The notes below the pieces were generated by a model. It ran no database searches, was not told where the DNA came from, and saw nothing but the letters and a program-made list of their open reading frames with translations. Shown piece by piece: positions 37,001-43,635 of a DNA stretch of 64,000 nucleotides. Both the position numbers and the translations under genes were made by a program. The stretch is from Cyanobacteria bacterium FACHB-DQ100. GTDB lineage: Bacteria; Cyanobacteriota; Cyanobacteriia; Leptolyngbyales; Leptolyngbyaceae. The stretch is taken from assembly GCA_014695195.1 (NCBI GenBank), contig JACJNW010000028.1, positions 744,001 through 808,000 on the forward strand, in the 5' to 3' direction. The first letter of the stretch is position 1. Each line of letters starts with the position of its first letter.

Positions 37001-37875
37001 TGTTGCGTGATGCGGATACTGCCCTTTATCACGCGAAAGGAAAAGGCAAAGCTTGTTGGGCAGTATTTAATGCAGCGATGCACAGTCAGGCGATGTCGCT
37101 GTTGCAGCTAGAGATGCCCTTGCGTCGGGCAATTGAACGACAGGAACTTCAGGTCTACTATCAACCCCTTGTCTCACTCACTACTGGTCGGATTACTGGA
37201 TTTGAAGCTCTCGTGCGCTGGCTGCACCCGGAGCAAGGATTAATTTCTCCGGCTCAATTTATCCCAGTCGCAGAAGAAACCGGACTGATTGTGCCGATTG
37301 GGCAATGGGTATTGTATGAGTCTTGCCGCCAGCTTCAACGATGGCAAACCCAATTACTCACAACTGCTGGATTGACCATGAGCGTTAACCTTTCAAGTAA
37401 GCAATTCGCTCAGCCCAACTTAGTGGAACAAATTAACCAAGTTTTGCAAGAGACTGGGCTAGATCCAGGCAATTTGAAGTTGGAGATTACTGAGAGCGGT
37501 ATTATGGATAATGATGGATCTATGGCTCTTCTGCAACAGCTTCAGGCACTTGGGGTGCAATTGTGCATTGATGATTTTGGTACAGGCTATTCTTCACTCA
37601 GCCGGTTACGCCAGTTGCCGATCCAAACATTAAAGATTGATCGCTCCTTTGTTAGCGCGATGCAGGAATCAACAGCTGATGCAGAGATTGTCCAGGCTAT
37701 TATCACTCTCGCTCACAATCTGGGAATGACTGTAATTGCAGAAGGAGTTGAAACGGCAGACCAATTAGCTCAGCTAGTCCGATTACATTGTGAACAAGGG
37801 CAGGGTTATTTCTTCGCAAAGCCCCTGAATTGCCAGGCAGCAGAAGCAATGCTGATTGCTGGTTCGCAGATGTAA
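34009..37875 (+). CDS. PAS-PAS-GAF-LOV-PAS-PAS-GGDEF-EAL c-di-GMP enzyme
   Basis: A 1288-residue protein, the main island cargo. Order: coiled coil and PAS (about 50-165), PAS (190-300), GAF (320-460), a LOV-type PAS (475-590), two more PAS domains (605-725, 735-850), GGDEF (860-1020) and EAL (1035-1285). The LOV domain has the flavin-adduct motif GQNCRFLQ with C525 and HKDGTLFWNEL. GGDEF is intact (938-942) but the inhibitory RxxD is replaced (GSEQ). EAL residues are intact (EAL 1066-1068, ITESG, DDFGTGYSS 1188-1196, AEGVET). It may make and/or break c-di-GMP under blue light; the net direction cannot be predicted. AGGAGG lies upstream of the ATG. Confidence 0.9.
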   Translation: MTSVSSHFQNSEQDSSQSCSKLAAISQRCLAECQKINQALQQELSACERSKTALEQLLQAIVELTPLPIALACTENHQILLKNELVQPLFGIPDSEIFDRIEPEYYANPANHAQILNKLQDKERLIRYELQLKTAQGELRDTLVSAQTVEYEEQPAILWIWTDLTEQRQPSEAPLAQKKPETGLQQSETQFRVIAEAAPISLTVSRVTDGQLLYANQQAGQTFGLPCNQFVGRTVLGFYNNALDHQAIVQRLLQEEYISYYEVQARKADNTPFWAAGSLRLLTWNDEPAIFSAFYDITERKQAEIALQAQAHQQATVAQLGQLALESSNLAQLLDEAVTLIAQVLGVTLCGIWQQLSNNSTLLLQAGVGWQEGLIGSTLVGTQSNSHLGYALLTQQPVLIKDFRTDTRFSGSPLLHNHPVVSGVSLSISGQSQPFGVLGCFTDKLRTFTPDDLHFLQAITNILSNFISRQQSEERLHLMERAINASSNGIVITDANQPNNPIIYVNPAFEAITGYKAAEVIGQNCRFLQRGNFDQPALAVLRSAIKAQEECHVTLRNHHKDGTLFWNELYVAPVFDAAGCLTHFVGVQTDITERKAAEELLRQQEEQYRRIVETATEGIWMLDADSNTSFVNQQTATMLGYSPDEMQGKPLFAFMDEEGKTLANLYLERRRQGVCEMHDFKFRRKDGADLWAILSTAPLFNEQGNYIGALGMLTDVTDRRRAEMALRESEQRLNNILGSLEDVVWSVSAATRETLYLNPAAERIYGRSIAEFFDNSKLWLEVVHPEDQKRVRITDKALLKQKGYELEYRILRPDGNVRWLHERCHVVYDAARKPIRIDGISTDITERKQLEAQLVHEAYHDALTGLPNRVLFMDRLKQAIARTKRRSNHRFAVLFVDLDRFKVINDSLGHLVGDQLLIEIAKRLASCLGSEQTIARLGGDEFTILLEAIKDEKDATLVAEHLHQALKLPFNLNGYEVLTTASIGIALSGIGYTQPENMLRDADTALYHAKGKGKACWAVFNAAMHSQAMSLLQLEMPLRRAIERQELQVYYQPLVSLTTGRITGFEALVRWLHPEQGLISPAQFIPVAEETGLIVPIGQWVLYESCRQLQRWQTQLLTTAGLTMSVNLSSKQFAQPNLVEQINQVLQETGLDPGNLKLEITESGIMDNDGSMALLQQLQALGVQLCIDDFGTGYSSLSRLRQLPIQTLKIDRSFVSAMQESTADAEIVQAIITLAHNLGMTVIAEGVETADQLAQLVRLHCEQGQGYFFAKPLNCQAAEAMLIAGSQM

Positions 37876-37946
37876 AGGAAGCTTCTCCACCAATACCGCT
37901 GTTGGTGTTCTGTATTCTATTACATTCTGAATAGGAGAAGTCGCGG

Positions 37947-38060
37947 TTGAGATCAAGCGTTTTGATCCCAGCGTTGGCAGTTGGCGTTCCTTTAACGATC
38001 GTGTTCACCGGATTAATCTGCTACTCCTATCATCCGGTGCGCGCCTTTACTAACCGATAG
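37947..38060 (+). CDS. Possible 37-residue membrane peptide (TTG start)
   Basis: TTG-initiated ORF with GGAG about nine bases upstream, encoding a peptide with one strong membrane helix (LIPALAVGVPLTIVFTGLIC) and a short polar tail (YSYHPVRAFTNR). It lies just after the LOV/GGDEF/EAL gene. It is too short for ORF callers; support is the ribosome site and helix. Confidence 0.4.
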   Translation: MRSSVLIPALAVGVPLTIVFTGLICYSYHPVRAFTNR

Positions 38061-38086
38061 GAATTGGTGCGCTCGATTCTCCCCGC

Positions 38087-38221
38087 ATGGAACAAGAGCA
38101 ATTCTCTACGGCTCCGAGTGCGATTAGCTACGTCCCACCAAGGACAGAGCAGCATAACGCTCCCGTCCACCCGCCACAGATAACCTCGAACTCAACATCA
38201 GTGGTTCGTCCGCTGCCGTGA
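38087..38221 (+). CDS. Possible 44-residue soluble peptide
   Basis: ATG ORF 26 bases after the membrane peptide, encoding a polar proline-rich peptide (MEQEQFSTAPSAISYVPPRT, then a tail rich in Pro, Ser and Thr). No family is recognised, and coding is only weakly supported. The remaining 250 bases to the next gene contain palindromes at 38344-38357 (AGCGTCC/GGACGCT) and at about 38430-38450 (AGGTTCCC/GGGAACCT). Confidence 0.3.
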   Translation: MEQEQFSTAPSAISYVPPRTEQHNAPVHPPQITSNSTSVVRPLP

Positions 38222-38476
38222 AGTGTTAGCCCTCATTCACAGACTTAGGACTACTTGGCGCTATCTCTGGCGGGATTTTTCTTTTGGATTTCCCAGGGTC
38301 AATCCTGAAAAGTTTTGTGTTCGTGACTTAATTGTGAAGCTTTAGCGTCCGGACGCTGTAGCAGGAACAAGGGAAGGCGAAGGACTCACCCTATCTCCGG
38401 GACTCTCCATATTCCTTAGGCATAATCCTTCAGGTTCCCTAGGGGGAACCTCTAAAGCAAGGCGGGAGAAAGACTG

Positions 38477-38980
38477 ATGAAAGGCAAGATCAAAATCGTT
38501 TTGGCTGTGTTGGCACTTCCCGCAATTTGGGCACTTGGAGCCAAGACGGGTAAAGGCAAGCTGTTTCGATGGTGGCTAATGCTGAGTCTGTATTATTCTC
38601 CTGTAACGATCCTTAAAGAGATTGCAAGAGACCCTCGCGACAGCAACAACACGACAATGATCTCGCAACCTGTAGATCGAGGGCAGCTTTTTGCCGACAG
38701 TTTTCAAGGACAGATTAAAGCAAGGTCGGCAGAAGGACTCCGCACAGAATACGCTTCGGAGGTTTTCTCTGCCTGGACTAATCAGTTATTGAATCACAGT
38801 GAAACCTTTAACGCTGCTTTTAACAATGCTTGTGCTGAGCTACAGGAATTCCAAGGAGACGCAAATAAAGCAGGATCTTTAGCTCACAGCGTTAATGGAT
38901 ACACAAGAACCCTCGATCAGTACGTTGTGTATAACCAGATCAAGTTTGACGCTGCAAAGCAATCGGGCTGTACACCCTAG
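38477..38980 (+). CDS. Membrane-anchored island protein of unknown function
   Basis: A 167-residue protein with GGGAG before its ATG. The N-terminus has a hydrophobic helix (IKIVLAVLALPAIWALGA) and a second hydrophobic stretch (WWLMLSLYYSPVTIL); the rest is polar and helix-prone (RTEYASEVFSAWTNQLL, FNAAFNNACAELQEF) and ends SGCTP. I do not recognise the family. It is island-borne, between the tiny ORFs and the integrase. Confidence 0.65.
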   Translation: MKGKIKIVLAVLALPAIWALGAKTGKGKLFRWWLMLSLYYSPVTILKEIARDPRDSNNTTMISQPVDRGQLFADSFQGQIKARSAEGLRTEYASEVFSAWTNQLLNHSETFNAAFNNACAELQEFQGDANKAGSLAHSVNGYTRTLDQYVVYNQIKFDAAKQSGCTP

Positions 38981-39061
38981 TACCTCGCTAACCTCTCAGG
39001 TCTTCCATAGGGATCGTCCTTAAGGGTTGACGCACTTGAAACACGCTAACAAATTTCTCCC

Positions 39062-39151
39062 ATGACGATCGAGGCTTAGCTTGTCCTTCTGCTGATGCTT
39101 GCGCTCGTATCTTGGGGAATTCTGTTGGAGCGGCGTGATTTGGGGGAGTGA
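39062..39151 (+). pseudogene. Second copy of the small membrane-peptide ORF, with a stop
   Basis: It has the same 30-codon length as 33421-33510 and about 80% identical bases. The Trp codon six is TAG here, so full translation stops after five residues; an in-frame ATG at codon 12 could give MLALVSWGILLERRDLGE. Similarity continues past the stop (TCGATTGAAGGGCGCGATCG). It lies 61 bases before the integrase. Confidence 0.7.
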
Positions 39152-39212
39152 TCGATTGAAGGGCGCGATCGCACTTCTTGAGGATTGCTCATACCTAAAA
39201 TGAGAGAGATTC

Positions 39213-40190
39213 TTGTGGGTACGCAGCAATGGCGAAACAGACACGCCCTCGACTATCAAGAGACACAAAAAATCTAGCGCTGCTAATTGCAATGGCTGTC
39301 CGCAAGCCTGTAGAGAGTTCAATTGGGACGACTGGACAGACAACACGAAGCCAGAACTAGATGCGGTTAAGGATTGGTTAGAGCGCTTTGAAGTCGATTA
39401 TTTTCAACGCAGGAAGCGTACACCCAAAAGCGAAACGACGTGGAAGACTGACTATAAACAGCCCTTTGGACAATTACCAGCCGATGAACCGTTAACGGCG
39501 GAATTGTTGCGATCGTTCATCCTTAAAACAGAGCCAGACACCCGCAATCGGCAACGGCGGTGCATGGCTTATGGACAGTTAGCCAAGCTTGCCGGGTTGG
39601 AAATGGATGCAACCGCATTGCGGGGGGACTATTCCGCTAAACGATTGAACCCACGCGACCTCCCAAGCGATAAAGAGATCTCAGAGTGGCGCGATCGCAT
39701 CAATAAGGAGAATGAGTCTTGGGGATATGCTTTCGGGTTGATGGCTTGCTATGGTTTGCGAAATCATGAGCTATTCCATATCGACCTACAAAAGTTGCGA
39801 GATAGTCCAGTGCTAACGCTGCTGGAGGATGAAAACGGCGGCGGAAAGACGGGCGGTAGGCGTGTTTGGGCGCTCTATCCCGAATGGTATGACCAATGGC
39901 ATTTGTGGGACGTAAAGCTACTGCCACAGGTAACAGGCAAGACCAATGCAGCATTAGGAAACCGTGTGACGACTGCGTTTGCTCGATACGGTCTCCATAA
40001 GCCTTACAACCTGCGTCATGCTTGGGCGGTAAGATCGATCGACTTCTTGCCCATTGAACTTGCAGCCGCTCAGATGGGACATTCGCTAAAGGTTCACTCG
40101 GAAATTTATCACCATTGGATTTCTGACGAGACACACCAACGGGCTTATGATGCCGCAATAAATAGATCAGATCGACCCTTGCCGCCTTGA
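39213..40190 (+). CDS. Tyrosine recombinase (island integrase), N-terminus atypical
   Basis: A 325-residue site-specific recombinase of the cyanobacterial tRNA-island type. Catalytic residues are R183 (YGLRNHELF), a probable Lys near 212 (GKTGGRR), R268 in YNLRHAWAVR (Tyr265 where His is usual), H290 (MGHS) and the nucleophile Y299. The core-binding part is CREFNWDDWTDNTKPELD to KRTPKSETTWKTDY. The reading frame has no ATG near its start and begins at TTG 39213; an ATG at 39229 opens a different frame (MAKQTRPRLSRDTKNLALLI). The arm-type N-terminal region seen in relatives is missing or frameshifted. Confidence 0.85.
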   Translation: MWVRSNGETDTPSTIKRHKKSSAANCNGCPQACREFNWDDWTDNTKPELDAVKDWLERFEVDYFQRRKRTPKSETTWKTDYKQPFGQLPADEPLTAELLRSFILKTEPDTRNRQRRCMAYGQLAKLAGLEMDATALRGDYSAKRLNPRDLPSDKEISEWRDRINKENESWGYAFGLMACYGLRNHELFHIDLQKLRDSPVLTLLEDENGGGKTGGRRVWALYPEWYDQWHLWDVKLLPQVTGKTNAALGNRVTTAFARYGLHKPYNLRHAWAVRSIDFLPIELAAAQMGHSLKVHSEIYHHWISDETHQRAYDAAINRSDRPLPP

Positions 40191-40290
40191 CGGACTAAAT
40201 TTGGACTAAATAACAGCAATGGTCTGGAGTGTTTACCGATAGTTTGGTACATTCGCTCAGTTAAAAAAGCTTGATTTTATAAGGGTTTTA

Positions 40291-40317
40291 ACCTGTATCG
40301 CCTTGGTACAGGCTTTT
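40291..40317 (+). terminator. Terminator of the integrase gene
   Basis: CCTGTA and TACAGG arms with a nine-base loop are followed by CTTTTT, between the integrase and attR. The string TTGGTACAGGCT here (40303-40314) also occurs inside the left array at 33206-33217. Confidence 0.65.
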
Positions 40318-40325
40318 TCCGTTTT

Positions 40326-40372
40326 GGATTGTGGTTCCTCCACTCGGGGGTTCGAGTCCCCTCGTTCGCCCT
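40326..40372 (+). repeat. attR: right 47-bp direct repeat
   Basis: Exact copy of bases 32,852-32,898 (3' part of tRNA-His) without the tRNA 5' half. It marks the right border of the island; chromosome-like sequence resumes afterwards. Confidence 0.93.
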
Positions 40373-40433
40373 GGTTCTAACGATTGGCTTGAACTTGTGA
40401 GCCAAATCTGATCGAGACGAGAACAAACTGAAT

Positions 40434-40530
40434 AACAAAAACGGCAGCATTGATTCCGTATTTGCAGCTTTTAATGGTTATTTCACCTATAAAAGCTGTA
40501 AATGCTGAGATTGATGCCGCCGTTTTTGTT
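40434..40530. repeat. 97-base imperfect long palindrome
   Basis: Arms of about 40 bases (left starts AACAAAAACGGCAGCATTGA, right ends CCGCCGTTTTTGTT) are roughly 80% complementary around a 16-base loop. It lies 61 bases outside attR, upstream of the TPR-like gene. It could be a miniature inverted-repeat element or an RNA structure. The rest of 40,373-40,735 holds no supported gene. Confidence 0.65.
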
Positions 40531-40735
40531 GTGTGTGAGAAGCTGATTTGTTTAACTAGAATGCTTATACTGCAGTTCTCACACACACCAGAATGTCTAG
40601 CAGACGATCTCCCGCTCTCCGTAACAGTTGCAAGCACTGATAAAGTTTGCGCGAAGGTTCACGCAAGCCGAACTCATCATTTGATTTTGCGTCACTATAA
40701 GTTATAGTCACATTCCCAAACGTGAGGGCAGAGAC

Positions 40736-42307
40736 ATGGCACTCGGAATCAGGCGCAGCACAGGGTTAACGGTTATCGCTCTGCTCACGGTGCTATTGCC
40801 CAGTCAGCCAGGATTTGGAAAGGAAAGAAGCGAGTCTAAAGCTCCTTTAGTGGCTGAGATTGCGTTTCAATATGCTGCAATTGATCGATCTCCCTCGGCT
40901 ATGAGCGTTTTGAACCAGGCGCTATCCCTCACAGAAACGATGCAGAGTGATTGTTATAAAGCAACACCGTTGATGCGGGTTGCCAACGGCTACACGCTGG
41001 TCGGTCAAGCGAGTAAAGGGCAACAATTGCTCACAAAAGCGTTCCAGATTGGACGTGCTCAGACGATCGCGAACTGTACCCTCAGTGCCACCTCACCAGA
41101 AGAATCATTGCTCAACAGAGCGGGTGAATACGCAAAAGCAGGGTATTACGATTTTGCGCTGGCAATTATTCGAGGAGTAGATAACTGGTTTCGCCCGATC
41201 GCCATGATCAGAGTAGTGGAATCGTATCAGAAGGATCAAAAGCCTGAGCAAGCGAGGCAGATTTTAGATGAAGCGATCGCCTTTACTCAACGCAATCCAA
41301 ATCTCCGAATGCGGCGACAAACTCTCTTGGGGATTGCCTTTGAACTCAAGCGCACTGGGCAATCAGAATTCTTGCCAGTTGTGCTTCAGCAAGCTCTAGA
41401 GAGTATTCGCGCTCGTCCTCAGTCGCCATCGCAAGCAGATATTTCCTGGGATATCACGCAAAAACTTCAAGTTTCCGATTTGCTGATTGGGAGTGGACAG
41501 AAACCGCAAGCGATCGCGCTACTCAATCAGGTTCTACCGGAAATTCAAGCCCTGCGATCAACTCAGTTTCCCTCCGAGCCAGTCCATCTTCTCAGCAAAG
41601 CTGCGACTCAGTACGCAGCCGTAGGGGAGTTGAGTCAAGCTAAGGCGATTTTAGCGACCGCTCAATCGAAAGCACAGGCATTAGCCCCATCTCCATTTCG
41701 CAATTCTGCCGTTGCCCAAGTAGCCAGAGGATATGCTGAAATCGGACAGCTTCAGACTGCGCGTGACTTGGCAGGTCAAATTAAAACGCAGACAGACCGG
41801 GAGCAAGTGTTGCAAGCGATCGCGCTGCGGTATGCCAAAGCTGGAAAAGCTGCTGAGGCGGTGAAGGTGGCGAGATCGCTCGCCACTGCAAAAAACTTGG
41901 CTCTCTCTGAAATCGTCAGACATTATCTGGCAAATCAGCAGTATGACCAAGCGTTGCAGATTGCTCAACGAGAACGAGTTCAAGGCATCCTTCCTGAAGT
42001 CGCGCTTGCTTATGCTGAGGCAGGAAAACCACAGCAGGCACAGCAAATTGTGCAGTCGATTCCATCGCTGTCTAATAATCCTGCTCATTTAGATTGGTTG
42101 ATGCCTGCTTTAGCACAATCGTTTGCCCAAATTGGACAATTTGAGCAAGCTTTACAAGTTGCCCAACGGACAGACACGAAGGAGTACAAGAGCCGAGCAC
42201 TGACCGCGATCGCGACTCAGTACCTTGCCAAAGATGAAGTTGCAAATCGAGCAAAAGCGACTGAAATCTTGAATCAGGCTCTTCAGGTTGCGCTGTCGAT
42301 CAAGTAG
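40736..42307 (+). CDS. Exported TPR-like repeat protein
   Basis: A 523-residue protein with a signal peptide (TGLTVIALLTVLLPSQPGFG). It is built from TPR-like helical pairs, for example GYTLVGQASKGQQLLTKAFQ, GYAEIGQLQTARDLAGQI, RYAKAGKAAEAVKVARSL, AYAEAGKPQQAQQIVQSI and SFAQIGQFEQALQVAQRT. No enzymatic domain is visible. It probably acts as a periplasmic or lumenal scaffold. GTGAGGGCAG lies before the ATG. Confidence 0.85.
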   Translation: MALGIRRSTGLTVIALLTVLLPSQPGFGKERSESKAPLVAEIAFQYAAIDRSPSAMSVLNQALSLTETMQSDCYKATPLMRVANGYTLVGQASKGQQLLTKAFQIGRAQTIANCTLSATSPEESLLNRAGEYAKAGYYDFALAIIRGVDNWFRPIAMIRVVESYQKDQKPEQARQILDEAIAFTQRNPNLRMRRQTLLGIAFELKRTGQSEFLPVVLQQALESIRARPQSPSQADISWDITQKLQVSDLLIGSGQKPQAIALLNQVLPEIQALRSTQFPSEPVHLLSKAATQYAAVGELSQAKAILATAQSKAQALAPSPFRNSAVAQVARGYAEIGQLQTARDLAGQIKTQTDREQVLQAIALRYAKAGKAAEAVKVARSLATAKNLALSEIVRHYLANQQYDQALQIAQRERVQGILPEVALAYAEAGKPQQAQQIVQSIPSLSNNPAHLDWLMPALAQSFAQIGQFEQALQVAQRTDTKEYKSRALTAIATQYLAKDEVANRAKATEILNQALQVALSIK

Positions 42308-42383
42308 CGAAATTCTGTCCTCGCAGTGCAGAGGTTCTCAAATCTGAGCAATCGCATTTAGTCCAACATTGCATTGATCGATT

Positions 42384-42632
42384 TCATCCACCAAACTTAT
42401 CGATCGCTCTGAGAGTTCCTGTCTGCAATCGCTTCAATGCACCATCCCGAAAAGCAAGAAATCTTACAATCACCGCATTTCCAGTGATTGAGCGAAAAAT
42501 AGAACGAAAGTTCTCTTTCACGAAAGGACAAACACAATAGGTCGATCGAGCTTTCCAACCGTGACCTGGTTCAGCAGTTGCACGTAAACATTCAAGAGCT
42601 AAAGGAAGCCAGACTCTAACCTTCGCGCTCAT
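42384..42632 (-). CDS. Small hypothetical protein
   Basis: An 82-residue ATG ORF (MSAKVRVWLPLALECLRATA) with several cysteines and basic residues. No ribosome site or family is recognised. It is the last of three minus-strand small ORFs; coding is uncertain. Confidence 0.3.
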   Translation of the reverse strand: MSAKVRVWLPLALECLRATAEPGHGWKARSTYCVCPFVKENFRSIFRSITGNAVIVRFLAFRDGALKRLQTGTLRAIDKFGG

Positions 42633-42663
42633 TTGGCATTACGCATTCGAGACACAGGGCTGA

Positions 42664-42861
42664 TCACTCCGACTCAGATCTAGACGACTCGATCGGACGA
42701 ACTACAACTCGACCGTTTTCGACAACAGTACAGAGCTTATGAACCTTTGCAGCAGGCTTCGCCAGGGGATGCTTTAGGGCATCACAGTGCTCGATCGCCG
42801 CATATTGCTGATCCTGCAACACTCGAACAAAGCCTGCACAAGATGAAGTTGGAGAAGCCAT
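42664..42861 (-). CDS. Small hypothetical protein
   Basis: A 65-residue ATG ORF (MASPTSSCAGFVRVLQDQQY ... HKLCTVVENGRVVVRPIESS). GGAGG lies 13 bases upstream, rather far. Beta-rich C-terminal half; no family recognised. Codirectional with its small neighbours. Confidence 0.45.
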   Translation of the reverse strand: MASPTSSCAGFVRVLQDQQYAAIEHCDALKHPLAKPAAKVHKLCTVVENGRVVVRPIESSRSESE

Positions 42862-42964
42862 AGACGTTTGAATTCCTCCAGTTTCATGATGTGCCTGCGT
42901 CAGAACCCAGCGATCGCGGATTCTGCCACCGACGAAGACGAAGTGTGGACATTACAGATTGCGT

Positions 42965-43213
42965 TTAACGCTGGGTTTCGACGGGTGAAGGGATCTTTGC
43001 GTAAGCTGCATCACTGGCAATCAGCGTCCAGCCTGCTTCGCGTAATTTTTGATAAGTTGTCCAGCCCTTCGAGGCACCGCGAATCTGCAAATCGGGGACG
43101 CGATACTGAGGAAAAGCTGTATAGGGTGTCCAGGGTTGGTGAGGGCGTTCGCGAAGGTGAAGAATCTTCGTGCCTCCGCCCAATCCTGCTAACCAACACA
43201 TTTGTCCAGCCAT
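42965..43213 (-). CDS. Small conserved-looking protein
   Basis: An 82-residue ATG ORF with GGAG nine bases upstream. The central YRVPDLQIRGASKGWTTYQK and REAGWTLI look like a conserved small cyanobacterial protein, but I cannot name a family. It is the first of three minus-strand small genes (42,384-43,213). Opposite-strand ORFs over the same bases look like shadows. Confidence 0.55.
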   Translation of the reverse strand: MAGQMCWLAGLGGGTKILHLRERPHQPWTPYTAFPQYRVPDLQIRGASKGWTTYQKLREAGWTLIASDAAYAKIPSPVETQR

Positions 43214-43635
43214 TGCCGTGATCTCCAGTGAAACAACTTCGATATTTGAGGTACTTCAGACCCAACCCTATCGATTACGTCCAGATTATGTCTCTTTTAT
43301 TTAAATATCATTGATAAAAAGGCAGAAACATGCGTAAACAAATTCCCTCTTGAGATCGAGAAACGAAGAACCTGTGCAGAAGAAATTGTCCTGAAACGCT
43401 TCAGTGAGAGTACACTGCTTAAGAAGCGAACATCTAATTTCACCGTTTGGTGACTCTACTGTCTCGCTTTCGCTGCATCTAGCTCACTTGGAGTAACATT
43501 TTTTCAAACTTTTCTGTCTACTTCAATGAATTGCGGCTAGATATATTACAGAGCAAACCTACTGATATTCCGGCATCTCCACTTATCTCGTTAACATCGC
43601 TTTCAGTCTTCCTTAATTCTCCGTAACATCCCGGT
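43214..43635. other. Intergenic region before the DICT kinase
   Basis: About 420 A+T-rich bases between divergent genes; no gene seen. It presumably holds the kinase promoter. Confidence 0.4.

Larger units (their letters stand above)
32852..40372 (+). mobile_element. 7.5 kb genomic island integrated in tRNA-His
   Basis: The element is delimited by the 47-bp direct repeats and has a tyrosine recombinase beside the right repeat. Contents from left to right: a terminator-like hairpin, the TGTGACA box array, a small membrane-peptide ORF, the LOV/GGDEF/EAL protein gene, two tiny ORFs, an anchored unknown protein, a degenerate second copy of the small membrane-peptide ORF, and the integrase. There is no recognisable replication, conjugation or phage structural gene, so it is a small integrative island or satellite. 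Whether it can still excise is unknown. Confidence 0.88.

Noticed and set aside
38000-40372. A matching right-end TGTGACA array for a complete CAST-like element
   Set aside because: I searched by eye and found no further exact boxes near the right border, so a complete transposon cannot be claimed.
42868-43221. 117-residue plus-strand ORF
   Set aside because: It overlaps the more convincing minus-strand ORF at 42965-43213 and its composition looks random.
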